From Wyeomyia smithii (lineage: Eukaryota > Arthropoda > Insecta > Diptera > Culicidae): a stretch of DNA of 64,000 nucleotides. This document shows, piece by piece, positions 45,449 through 56,160 of the stretch (positions within the stretch are counted from its first letter, which is position 1; every line of letters starts with the position of its first letter). The stretch is taken from assembly GCF_029784165.1 (NCBI RefSeq), contig NC_073694.1, positions 28,730,506 through 28,794,505 of the forward strand, in the 5' to 3' direction. Made by a program: the position numbers and the translations under genes. The notes under the pieces are model-generated. The model did no database searches and was not told where the DNA came from. It was given only the letters and a program-made list of their open reading frames with translations.

Positions 45449-46496
45449 GTAGGAGGGAATAGAGCGGTCGCGCATAACTTTCCGGGGTAAACGTGTTTCC
45501 GGCCCAGGTGAGCTTTGCTCAAATATAGATTTTTGGTGTGTTGTGACTTCCGAGATGTACCAAACCATTTTTTCGCAGACTGTCCACCCGTAGGTTCTAT
45601 TACAGCACGCAGTGATTCAGAGTAGGTTCCGTTCGTTCGATAAATACCGTAAATAATTAATCGCGACAAAACATTGTAATTAATCGCCACCAAATATCGC
45701 AATTATTTGCAATTAATATCAGGATTATACGCGACTCGTCTGTCAACGCACACATCTTAATTTTTTCTTTTTCTTTTTTTTTTCGTTCGATTCGAACGGC
45801 GATGGCCAAGCAAATAGGCCGTTTTTGAAGCTCTCTTGCTGACCGCTTGCAGTATGTGTTGAGGGTCTATATATTTACTTTTTTCTTCTTTTTGGTAATG
45901 CATATCTGGTTGCTTCGTAACATTGTGTAGTCAGCTGAGATAAATCAATGAGAAATACGTTTCGGTAGTTGCATAATGACTTCATAAACATATTTTCGAA
46001 TATTGGAATCTGTCGTGATTAGGTTATAGGTCCGGTATCCTCGCGTGCGCTTTATTTTTGCGGTGTTACATCATCAACCGGAATGAGTTCGGATCGCGTT
46101 ATGATTTCCGTAGACGATATAATAAACTCGTACGCGCGCTATTTGTTATTATGAACCCGGTATTAGAACTCAGCGCATCGTTTACCAAAACGAAACCTGC
46201 TGCAAACCTTACCCTTTTCTCCAACATCCCAGTGATTTCTCGTGGAAGTGCAGAGGTGTTCTCGGCTTCCAATAAAGCGAGTATCACGTCAACATATTTC
46301 CATACACACTCCTTCTTTGACCTGCATTCGGATGCGGCCGGCGCTGGTATTGCCTAATATAAAGATTAAGGTCACCAGTTTTTACACATTGAGGATGAAT
46401 GTTAATCCCAAGCATCATCCATTGGTTCTCTGTGTAATTACAGCTGATCTGGCAATAACGGAGTAGCAACCGCGGGCGGTCAATCATGCTCATGCT
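45449..46496. other. Unassigned sequence with a CATGCT microsatellite
   Basis: The right part of the 7-kb block within the satellite. No gene recognised; both-strand ORFs at 46,058-46,538 overlap each other and show no domain. Ends with a short (CATGCT)n run at about 46,484-46,501, just before the satellite resumes. Confidence 0.45.
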
Positions 46497-49400
46497 CATG
46501 CTCACTGTTTGGTGATTTTGAGCCGTATTTGGAATCATTTCTTTTTAGGCCTTTTCTGGCCTTCAGAAGCACTTTTCAGTGATTTTAAGCCTAATTCGGG
46601 ATCATTTTCTTTTTAAGCCTTTTCTGACCTTCAGAAGCACTTTTCGGTGATTTCGAACTCAATTTGAGATCATTTTTTATGTCCTTCTGGCTTTTAGAAA
46701 CACATTTCAGTAATTTTAAGCTAAATCGGGGATCATTTTCTTTATAGGCCTTTTTTGGCCTTTAGAAGCACTTTTCAGTGATTCTGAGCCTAATTTGGGA
46801 TCATTTTCTTTTAAGGCCTTTTCTGGTCTTTAGAAGCACTTCTCAGTGATTCTGAGCTTAATCTGGGATCATTTTCTTTTAAGGCCTTTTCTGGCCTTCA
46901 GAAACACATTTCAGTGATTTTGAGTTTAATCTGGGATCATTTTCTTTTAAGGTCTTTTCTTTCGTTTCGAAGCACTTTTCAGTGATTCTGAGTTTAATCT
47001 GGGATCATTTTTTAGGCCTTTTCTGGCGATTCGCAGCACTTTTCAGCGATTCTGAGGTTATTCTTAGACCAGTTTCTTTTTTGGCCTTTTCTGACCTTTA
47101 GAAGCACTTTTCGGCGATTCTGAGCTCAATTTGGGATTATTTTCACTTCAGGCCTTTCTGGCTTTAAATGCAGTTTCCAGAGATTTTGAGTTCGATTTGG
47201 GATCATTTTCTTTAAAGGCCTTTTTCGACCATTTGATGCACTTTTCGGTGATGCTCAGCTCAATGTGGGATCATTTTCTTTTACGGCATTTAACTTTTCA
47301 GGGATTTTGAGCTTGATTTGAACTCATTTCATCTTTAGGCCTTTTCTGGCCTTTAGAAGCACTTTCCAGTGATTCTGAGCTTAATCTGGGATCATTTTCT
47401 TTTTAGGCCTTTTCTGGGCTTCAGAAGCACTTTTCAGTGATTCTAAACCTAATTATGGATCATTTTCTTTTAAGGCCTTTTCTGGCCTTTAGAAGCACTT
47501 TTTGGTGATTTTGAGCCTAATTTGGAATCATTTGTTTTAGGCCTTTTCTGGCCTTTAGAAGCACTTTTCAGAGATTCTGAACTTATTCTGGAATTATTTT
47601 CTTTTACGGCCTTTTCTGAACTTTAGAGGCACTCTTCGGTGATTCTGAGCTTAATTTGAGGACACTTTATTTCAAGGCCTTTTCTGGCCTTTAGAAGCAC
47701 TTTTCAGTGATTCTGAGCTTAATCTGGCATTATTTCCTTTTAAACCTTTTCTGGCATTCAGAGGCACTTTTCGGTGATTCTGAGTTTAATTTGAGATCAT
47801 TTTTTAGGTCTTTTCTGGCCTTTATAAACACTTTTTAGTAATTCTAAGCTAAATCTGGAATCATTTTCTTTTTAGGCCTTTTCTGGCCTTTTGAAGCAAT
47901 TTTTGGTGATTTTTAGCCGTATTTGGAATCATTTGTTTTTAGGCCTTTTCTGGCCTTTAGAAGCTTTTCTCAGTGATTCTGAGCTTAATCTGGGATCATT
48001 TTATTTTTAGGCCTTTTCTAGCCATCAGAAACATTTTTCAGTTATTTTGAGCTTAATCTGAGATCATTTTTTTTTTAGGCCTTTTCTGGCTTTAGAAGCA
48101 CTTTTCAGTGAGCATGAGCTTAATCTGGGATCATTTTCTTTTTTGGCCTCTTCTGGGCTTCAGAAGCGCTTTTCAGTGTTTCTGAGACTAATTTCGGTCT
48201 TATTTCTTTTTAGGCCTTTTCTGACCTTTAGAGGCACATTTTAGTGATCCTGAGCCTAATATGGGATCATTTTCTTTTAAGGCCTTTACTGGCCTTCAGA
48301 AGCACTTTTCAGTAATTCAGAGCTTAATCTGGGATCGTTTTCTACCCAGGCCTTTTCTGGCCTTTTGAAGCATTTTTTGGTGATTTTAGCCTAATTTGAA
48401 ATAATTTGTTTTTGGGCCTTTTCTGGCCTTCAGAAGCACTTTTCAGTGATTCTAAACCTAATTTGGGATCATTTTCTTTAAAGGCGTTTTCTGGCCTTTA
48501 GAAGCACTTTTCAGTGAGTCTGAGCTTATTCTGGGATCATTTTCTTTTACGGCCTTTTCTGGCCTTTAGAAGCATTTTTCAGTGATTCTGTGCTTAATTT
48601 GGGACCATTTTCTTTAAAGGCCTTTTCCGACCTTTTGAAGCACATTTAAGGGTTTTAAGCCTAATTTAGGATCATTTTTTATTTTGGCCTTTTCTGGCAC
48701 TTTTCAGTGATTCTAAGCTCAATTTGGACCAATTTTTCAGGCCTTTTCACTTTTAGGTGCACTTTTTATTGATTTTGAGCTCAATTCAGGATCATTTTCT
48801 ATTGTGGCCTTTTCTGGCCTTTGGAGGCACTTTTAAGTGATTTTGAGCCTAATTTGAAACCATTTTCTTTTAGGGCGTTTTATGGCTTTTAGAGGCATTT
48901 TTCGGTGATTTTGTGCGTAGTCATTTTCTTCCTAGGCCATTTTTGATTTTTATAGGCACTTTCAAGTGATTCTGAGCATAATTTAGGATATTTTTCTATT
49001 TTGGCCTTTTCTTTGATTCTGAGGTCAATTTTGGAGCATTTTCTTTTCAGGCTTTTTCTGGCCTTTAGAAGCACTTTTATAAAACTTTGAACCAAATATA
49101 GGATGATTTAATATTTTGGCCATTTCTAGCCTTAAGAGGCGTTTTTCTGTGATTCTGAGCCTAATTTGGGATCATTGTCTTTTCCGGCATTTAGAAACAC
49201 TTTTAAGTGATTCTGAGCCTAATTCAGGAACATTTTCTATTTTAATCTAATCTGGCCTTTAGAGGCACTTTATAGTGATTCTGAGCCCAATTTAGGATCA
49301 TTTTCTGTTTAAGCCTTTTTTGGCTTTTAAAGGGACTTTTTAGTTATTCTAAGCTTGATTTGAGATCATTTTCTTTGAATGCATTTTCTGGCCCTCTGAA

Positions 49401-50440
49401 GCACTTTTCAGTGATTTTGAGCTCAATTAAGATTATTTTCTTTTATGCCTTTTGTGGCTTTAAAGCACTTTTTGGTGATTCTTCGCTCGGTTTGGGATTA
49501 TTTGCGCTCAAGGCCTTTTCTGAGCTTTAGAAGCACTTTTTGGTGATTCTGAGCTCAATTTGTTTGTATAGTGGCCTTCTCCGGCATTCAGTGGCACTTT
49601 TCGTATGTTCTGGCTCAATTCGATGCACTTTTTTGTGATTTCATGCTCTTTTCTCTTTTTAGGGCTTTTCTGGCCTCTAGAGGCACTTTGTTGCTCACCC
49701 AATATGGGATCTGGTGATTCTGAAGTTAATTTGATGTCATATCATTCTAAGGCCTTTTTGTGCCTTAGAAGCACTTTCCTTAGTTTAATTCTGAACTTGA
49801 TTTGGGATCATTGTCTTTTAAGGCCTTTTCTGGCTTTTAGAAGCTCCTTCTGGTGGTTTTGAGCTCGATTTGTGATAATTTTCCTTTAGGGTTTTTCTGG
49901 CCTTTAGAGACTTTTTTTAGCGAAGCTGAGCTTAATTTGGGATCATTTTCTTTAGATGCCTTTTTCGGCCATGGAAAGCACTTTTCGGTTATGCAAAGCT
50001 CATTTGCTTTCTAGGCCTTTTCTGGCCTAAAGGCACTTTTAAGTGATTCTGAACCTAATTTAGGATAATTTTTTGTTGGCCTTTTTTGACCTTTAGACTT
50101 TTTGGTGATTCTAAGCTTAGTTTGGAATCATTTTTTTAGGCCTTTGCTAGCCTTTTGAGGCCCATCTTGGAGATTCTGAGCTCAATTTGGGTTTATTTTC
50201 ATTTTAGGCCTTTTATGGCCTCTAGAAGCACTTTTCGTTGATTCTGAGCTTAATTTGGGATCAGTTTCTTTTAGGCCTTTTCCGGTCCTTCGAAGCACTT
50301 TTAGGTGATTCTGAGCCTCATTCAGGATCTTTTTCTATTTTGTTCCTTTCTGGTTTTTAGAAGCACTTTCCAGTAATTTCGAGCCTAATTTGGTGTCATT
50401 TTCTATTTTGGTATTTTCTGGCCTGTAGAAAACCTTCCGG
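46497..50440 (+). repeat. Tandem satellite, about 58 units of 67-69 bp
   Basis: Continuous head-to-tail array, consensus about AGGCCTTTTCTGGCCTTTAG, then AAGCACTTTTCAGTGATTCT, then GAGCTTAATCTGGGATCATT, then a T-run. Units differ by 10-25% by eye with small indels. Each unit holds two mini-palindromes (AGGCC-loop-GGCCT and CACT-TTTC-AGTG). The unit length is not a multiple of three and stops are frequent, so it is non-coding. Confidence 0.95.
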
Positions 50441-50530
50441 TGATTGCTTCAAAAGGAAAAATCAGCCAAAATAGAAAATGATTCCAAATTCAGTTCAGAA
50501 TCACCAAAAAGTAGTTCTGAAATCCAAAAA
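50441..50530 (-). repeat. Inverted satellite unit at the array's right edge
   Basis: AATAGAAAATGATTCCAAATT and CAGAATCACCAAAAAGTA are reverse complements of satellite words, so the last unit lies in the opposite orientation. Confidence 0.8.
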
Positions 50531-51140
50531 AAAGCCATAATAGTCTTAATGTCAATGCAAGTTCTTGACATGTTCGATTTTCTTCCATGCAATTTTGATC
50601 TACAGTTAAACAAGTTTTGAGATAGGAAAAAACGTCAAATTTGCTGAACTTTTCCATTATTATGTTATATGCCCTGACGTTTCTGACGCTTCTTTTGACA
50701 TTTTTTGACAATTTTTCACATTCTAATGTATCGATTTTTTTGACTCCTCCTAACAATCATGACATTTTTCACATCTTCTGGTCATTTTTCAAACTGTGGA
50801 AGCTTTCGTTAATCAAAAATAATACTGGTTCTGGGCCCTTCAGTTTACGTTAACATTCGGCTTCCCAAAATTGTTTTCACTTTTGAACTTCTCTATGCAA
50901 CCCTTGAACCTAAACCAACATAAAGTTTGGAAAAGAAAAAATGTGACTTTCCTAACAGTTTAACAACTAACCAACAATTAACAATTATGCTTGAAATTTT
51001 GCACAGATGAAACTATTGAATACGGTTAGAGAACAGATTGATCTCTTATATTCAGTACAGTTTGTGTCAATTGGGCATATCGTTGATGAGTAATAAAAGT
51101 TTAAGTATTTTTCTCCGTTGTGATAGAGTTAATAAATTTT
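50531..51140. other. AT-rich non-coding stretch
   Basis: No gene; host flank of the Juan-like insertion. Confidence 0.55.
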
Positions 51141-51153
51141 AAAGATAACCATT

Positions 51154-51187
51154 TCAGTGCGTCTTGAACTGTCCTACAGGTCAGACG
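51154..51187 (+). promoter_or_regulatory. Inr plus DPE internal promoter of the Juan-like element
   Basis: Inr-like TCAGT spans the insertion junction, with the A at 51,156 as +1. AGACG lies at exactly +28 to +32 (51,183-51,187), the DPE position used by Jockey-type elements. This lets RNA polymerase II start at the element's first base. Confidence 0.65.
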
Positions 51188-51355
51188 TTTTTTCGGTTGC
51201 TTGTGGACTGGTCTTTGACTGCCTATAGCTTCAAAGTTTGTGTTTTGTCAGTGTGTCTTTTAAAGACTACCTGAAAGTTATTTCCCATCAGTCTTTCTCA
51301 AGACTACCTACTTTTGAATTTAACATTTGTTTTAACTTTTTTCGTACCACCTGAA

Positions 51356-52678
51356 ATGGCTGGACGGAAAAAGAAACCTCGCATCGCTGCGGGGAGGAAA
51401 AGAGAGGCATCTCTTTCTGATACTTCGAGTGTCTGTAGTGACAATCCTTTTGATATTTTGCCTGAGCAAGAAGCTGGTGAAATGGAAGTTGTTAATAATG
51501 AAACTATACAAAATATAAAATCTTTAAAAAAGGAGAAAGTTCCACCTATTGTGGTAACTATTTCTTCTGAATTTAATATATTCAAAAAGGAACTTTCAAC
51601 GTTTGTTTCTGACGTTAAAGTTACCTATCAAATTGGCCGTAGAGGTGAATGCCGCTTATTAGCCGACTCAGTAAAGGGTCGTGATCGTCTTGTCCAGTAT
51701 TTAACTGACAAGATGTACAAATTTTTTACATATGACACCAAGAACGCCAAGCCGTTCAAGGTTGTCTTGAAAGGTCTCACCAACGATCAAACCGTTGATG
51801 AGATCAAACTTACTTTAACAGAATTACTTGGCATAGCCCCTACCCAAGTAATTCTAATGAAACAAAAATCACGAGGCGAAAACAGTCAGAGAACTGGAAT
51901 TTCCCTTGTTAATTATTTAATTCATTTTAACCGCAATGAGGTTAACAACTTAAAATTTTTTGAAAAAGCACATGCTTTGTATAATGTGCGTGTAAAGTGG
52001 GAAATTTATAGGAAGTATGGCGGAGGTGAAAAGCATATCACCCAATGCCGTACTTGCCAACGTTATGGCCATGGTTCCAAATTCTGTAACATGGACCAAA
52101 AATGTCTTAATTGTGGAGACTCTTCTCACAAAAAGGACACATGTCCTGTGAAAGAGAGTAAAAATTTTCGCTGTGCGAATTGTAACGGCAACCATATGTC
52201 AAATTTTTATCAATGCCCAGTCCGGTTAGCAATTGTTAAGGCAAGGCAAGGTAAACAAAATTCAATTTCTCAATTAAAACCAACTTCAAAACAAAATTCT
52301 CCAAGCGTACCAGTGACGCATAGTTTACCTACTCCTTTGCATACCCGTTTAACTTATGCACAGGTTACAGGTAGTTCGAACATTTTACCGCCTAGTGTTG
52401 GTAGTTCGAAAATGACCGTTAATATGGGTAAGCAAAACACGCTAGATAATAATTGTACACCTATCACTCCAGCTAATATTGCTACCGAAAATATTTTTTC
52501 TAATGTCAACTGCCTGGGGCCTATTACGGCAGGTAAACTTTCTTTTTTGCAACAGGCAATGTTCGATCTTATGAACGCCATGTTGCAGGCAAAATCAATG
52601 TTTGAAGCCATTCAAATAGGCACAAATTTTACTATTAAAATTGTTTCTAATTTAAAATTTAGCAATGATTTTAAATAA
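51356..52678 (+). CDS. Juan-like LINE ORF1: gag-like RNA-binding protein
   Basis: Nucleic-acid chaperone packaging the element's RNA. I chose the Met at 51,356 (MAGRKKKPRIAAG, basic start, good context). The frame is open from 51,314, which gives 454 residues; numbering below uses that longer form. A central PRE_C2HC-like region (about 150-235) precedes three zinc knuckles: CRTCQRYGHGSKFC (245-258), CLNCGDSSHKKDTC (264-277) and CANCNGNHMSNFYQC (287-301). The tail is Ser/Thr/Gln-rich. It overlaps ORF2 by 14 nt in another frame, as in Jockey-clade elements, suggesting coupled or reinitiated translation. No lesions seen. Confidence 0.92.
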   Translation: MAGRKKKPRIAAGRKREASLSDTSSVCSDNPFDILPEQEAGEMEVVNNETIQNIKSLKKEKVPPIVVTISSEFNIFKKELSTFVSDVKVTYQIGRRGECRLLADSVKGRDRLVQYLTDKMYKFFTYDTKNAKPFKVVLKGLTNDQTVDEIKLTLTELLGIAPTQVILMKQKSRGENSQRTGISLVNYLIHFNRNEVNNLKFFEKAHALYNVRVKWEIYRKYGGGEKHITQCRTCQRYGHGSKFCNMDQKCLNCGDSSHKKDTCPVKESKNFRCANCNGNHMSNFYQCPVRLAIVKARQGKQNSISQLKPTSKQNSPSVPVTHSLPTPLHTRLTYAQVTGSSNILPPSVGSSKMTVNMGKQNTLDNNCTPITPANIATENIFSNVNCLGPITAGKLSFLQQAMFDLMNAMLQAKSMFEAIQIGTNFTIKIVSNLKFSNDFK

Positions 52679-55325
52679 AACAATTAAAATATTAAATTGG
52701 AATGCTCGCTCAATGAAGGCCAATGAGAATGAGCTTTTTAATTTTTTAACAGTAAATAATGTGCATATTGCAATTATTACTGAAACATTTTTGAAACCTA
52801 ACATAAAATTAAAATATGATCCCAATTACGTGGTTCATAGATATGATAGGATTCAGGGTTCCGGCGGTGGAGTTGCAATTGTTATTCATCGCCGAATCAA
52901 ACATCGTGCTCTTCCCCATCTTGAGACGAAAGTTATTGAAACTTTGGGAATTGAAGTTCAAACTGAACTTGGGATTTTATTTATTGCCGCAGCATATTTA
53001 CCATTTCAATGCACACGCGAGCTCAAAAATTATTTTAAAGGTGATTTACAAAAACTCACCAGAAATCGTTCGAAATTTTTTATAATCGGCGATTTTAACG
53101 CTAAACATCGTTCATGGAATAATTCTCAAAGTAATTCCAATGGAAAAATTTTATTCAATGATTGTTCTTCAGGATACTATTCTATTTTGTCTCCGAATAG
53201 TCCTACATGCTTTTCTTCTGTAAGAAACCCTTCAACAATTGATTTGGTGCTAACAGATCAAAGTCATGTGTGTAGTGATTTGATCACACATGCTGACTTT
53301 GATTCTGACCATCTTCCAATAACTTTTTCTTTATCACATGAATCAGTTTTAAACCCTATGAGCTCTGTTTTTAATTATAACAAGGCTAATTGGGAAAGAT
53401 ACAAAACTCATATTGAGAGAAATTTCAATAATGAGCTTGATTTGCAAAACGAAGTGAATATTGATTCCGCTTTGGAAGCATTAAAATGTGCAATTGTTGA
53501 TGCCAGGAATTATTCTGTTCCAAAGGCTCAAGTGAAATTTGATTCATCAATAATTGACGAAAATCTTCAACTTCTAATTCGTTTGAAAAATGTCCGCAGA
53601 CGTCAATATCAACGTTCTCGTGACCCTGTTTTTAAAACTATTTATAAAGATTTACAAAAAGAGATTAAACATAGATTTACTCTTCTGAGAAATCAAAATT
53701 TTGAGACTAAAGTTGAAAAATTGAAACCATATTCAAAACCATTTTGGAAGCTGTCGAAGATTCTTAAGAAACCTTCAAAGCCTATTCCAGTTTTAAAAGA
53801 TGGTGAACGTTTTCTTGTATCCAATGAACAAAAGGCTCAAAGACTTGCTCAGCAGTTTGAGAGTGTTCATAACTCAAATTTGAATTTTGTGAGTCCAATT
53901 GAAAATGAAGTCACACGTCAATTTGATTTAATTTCTTCCCAGAATTTTTTACCTGCAGAAATAATTGAAACTAACTTGAATGAGATTAAATCAATTATTA
54001 AAAATTTCAAAAATATGAAAGCACCTGGTGACGATGGAATCTTTAATATACTAATCAAACATCTCCCTGAGAGCACAATGGAATTTTTAGTGAAAATTTT
54101 CAATTGCTGCTTCAAAATTGCATATTTTCCCAAATTATGGAAAAATGCAAAAATTACTCCAATTTTAAAGCCGGATAAGAATCCAGCTGAAGTTTCAAGT
54201 TACCGACCAATCAGTTTGCTTTCTTCAATAAGTAAACTGTTTGAGAGAATTATTCTTAACAGAATGATGTCACACATCAACGAAAATTCAATTTTTGCAA
54301 ATGAACAGTTTGGATTTCGCCATGGGCATTCCACAACTCATCAATTGCTCAGAGTTACTAATATGATACGAGCTAACAAATCTGAAGGTTATTCCACTGG
54401 AGCTGCTCTTTTAGACATAGAAAAAGCATTCGACAGTGTTTGGCATAAAGGTTTGATTGCGAAATTGCAAACTTTTAATTTTCCGATTTTCCTTATCAAA
54501 ATTTTAAAAAATTATCTTACTGATCGAACTCTGCAGGTTGTCTATCAGAATTCTAAATCTGATAGATTTCCTGTCAGAGCAGGTGTACCTCAAGGTTCAG
54601 TCTTGGGGCCAGTCCTATACAACATATTCACTTCAGATCTTCCTGATTTGCCTCCAGGATGCACAAAGTCATTGTTCTGCGATGACACAAGCATTTCCGT
54701 AAAAGGAAAAAGCCTTCGTGTCATATGCAGTCGATTGCAGAAAAGTTTAGATATTTTTTCTTCCTACTTGCAAAAGTGGAAAATCTCTCCCAATGCTTCT
54801 AAAACTCAAATGATAATTTTTCCGCATAAGCCTAGGGCGTCTTTCCTCAAGCCAAACAATAATCACGTTGTCAAGATGAATGGGGTTATTTTAAGTTGGT
54901 CCGACAAGGTTAAGTACTTGGGACTAATTTATGATAAAAAACTTATTTTCAAAGAGCACATTGAGAGTATACAAGCCAAGTGCATCAAATATACGAGATG
55001 TTTATATCCTCTCATTAACAGGAATTCTAAACTTTGTTTAAAGAACAAACTTTTGATTTACAAACAAATTTTTAGACCAGCAATGCTTTATGCTGTACCG
55101 ATCTGGTCAAGTTGCTGTTCAACAAGGAAGAAAACGCTCCAAAGGATTCAGAATAAAATTCTGAAAATGATTTTGAAGCGTCCTCCTTGGTTTGGTACAC
55201 TCGAATTACATAGACTTACTGGTGTTGAACCATTAGAAGCTATGTCAAATAAAATTATTAACAATTTTCGACAAAAATCGTTGCAATCCTCAATTGCTAC
55301 GATAAGCTCTCTTTATAGCCAATAA
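52665..55325 (+). CDS. Juan-like LINE ORF2: AP endonuclease-reverse transcriptase (886 aa)
   Basis: Carries out target-primed reverse transcription. The endonuclease occupies residues 8-225: LNWNARS start, catalytic E40 (ITETF), GDFNA (142-146), TIDLVL (191-196), SDHLP (214-218). The reverse transcriptase has the entry motif APGDDGI (453-459), SYRPISLL (512-519), LDIEKAFD (583-590), GVPQGSVLGP (640-649) and the catalytic box FCDD (671-674); the Cys in place of Ala is usual for Juan. The carboxy-terminal thumb/tail (YLGLIYDKK to NFRQKSLQSS) is complete and there is no RNase H, as expected for the Jockey clade. The start at 52,665 overlaps the ORF1 stop. All motifs are intact, so it is potentially active. 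Confidence 0.95.
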   Translation: MILNKTIKILNWNARSMKANENELFNFLTVNNVHIAIITETFLKPNIKLKYDPNYVVHRYDRIQGSGGGVAIVIHRRIKHRALPHLETKVIETLGIEVQTELGILFIAAAYLPFQCTRELKNYFKGDLQKLTRNRSKFFIIGDFNAKHRSWNNSQSNSNGKILFNDCSSGYYSILSPNSPTCFSSVRNPSTIDLVLTDQSHVCSDLITHADFDSDHLPITFSLSHESVLNPMSSVFNYNKANWERYKTHIERNFNNELDLQNEVNIDSALEALKCAIVDARNYSVPKAQVKFDSSIIDENLQLLIRLKNVRRRQYQRSRDPVFKTIYKDLQKEIKHRFTLLRNQNFETKVEKLKPYSKPFWKLSKILKKPSKPIPVLKDGERFLVSNEQKAQRLAQQFESVHNSNLNFVSPIENEVTRQFDLISSQNFLPAEIIETNLNEIKSIIKNFKNMKAPGDDGIFNILIKHLPESTMEFLVKIFNCCFKIAYFPKLWKNAKITPILKPDKNPAEVSSYRPISLLSSISKLFERIILNRMMSHINENSIFANEQFGFRHGHSTTHQLLRVTNMIRANKSEGYSTGAALLDIEKAFDSVWHKGLIAKLQTFNFPIFLIKILKNYLTDRTLQVVYQNSKSDRFPVRAGVPQGSVLGPVLYNIFTSDLPDLPPGCTKSLFCDDTSISVKGKSLRVICSRLQKSLDIFSSYLQKWKISPNASKTQMIIFPHKPRASFLKPNNNHVVKMNGVILSWSDKVKYLGLIYDKKLIFKEHIESIQAKCIKYTRCLYPLINRNSKLCLKNKLLIYKQIFRPAMLYAVPIWSSCCSTRKKTLQRIQNKILKMILKRPPWFGTLELHRLTGVEPLEAMSNKIINNFRQKSLQSSIATISSLYSQ

Positions 55326-55575
55326 GTTAGCAATTAAGTTAGTTGTAAGTTTACTTCCCCTTTTCTGACAAGTAGGTTTAAATCCCTACGAATGATAAGT
55401 CCTTATTGCGAAAGCAAACAAATCCTAACAATTAAAATTTCAAATTTCTAACAGTGTTGAGAAGTCACCATTTGTGATTGGACACACATACTCATTATTT
55501 ACTAATATTTATCATAAATACTTAAGCTACTAACAAATCCCCCCTTTTAAAAAAAAAAAAAAGATAACCATTTCA

Positions 55576-56160
55576 ACAACCTATTGAGCATTTCTCGTGC
55601 TTCGTAGAATTAATTATAAGAGAGAAATTTGGATATTCTGTTTTAATTTGAATGCAAACTTTTATCAGAGGGTTTATTTTACAATACCTGGCTTATATTT
55701 GGTAGTTTTTTGAATTTTTTTCTCATCTTTGAGCATTGCTCCATCGGCAAAAATTTCCAGCAAATGCAATCAGCTCTCAGAATTGAAACATCTACATTTT
55801 AAAACCAAGTTTTCCCTAAATCTCTTCTAGGCTGTACACTACATTCCTGTATAAATTAAATGTTGTCCAGATTTGTCAAATTTGATTAATATTTTCCAAT
55901 AGTTAGTGTTCTGTTGCAGTGAAGCTGGCCTACCGTCAGATTTCAACAACGATACAATTAGTATGTCTAGTAGCGTTCCTTATTTTCAAATCATATTTGA
56001 AAAAAAAAAAAACGATAAAAAGCCGAAGACTATCTAAACAGAATGGCAAGTTTTGAAAGGTAAGAAAAACACATAATTTATTGGTATCTCTCTTTCTATC
56101 AACAATGTAATTTCTGTATATTCTTAGAACTGGCGGAGCAAACAAAATTTTTTAAATAGA
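55576..56160. other. AT-rich non-coding stretch
   Basis: Host flank after the Juan-like element; no gene. Confidence 0.55.

Larger units (their letters stand above)
51156..55559 (+). mobile_element. Full-length, apparently intact Juan-like (Jockey clade) LINE
   Basis: A complete non-LTR retrotransposon of about 4.4 kb: 5' leader, ORF1, ORF2, short 3' untranslated region, poly(A) of about 13. It is bounded by a perfect 15-16-bp target duplication, AAAGATAACCATTTCA, at 51,141-51,156 and 55,560-55,575. Intact ORFs and identical flanks indicate a recent insertion. It belongs with the mosquito Juan family by ORF2 strings such as KSLRVICSRLQKSLDIF and NKIINNFRQKSLQSSIATI. Confidence 0.93.

Noticed and set aside
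46497..50440. CRISPR-like repeat array
   Set aside because: Units are contiguous with no unique spacers, diverge freely, and the genome is eukaryotic.
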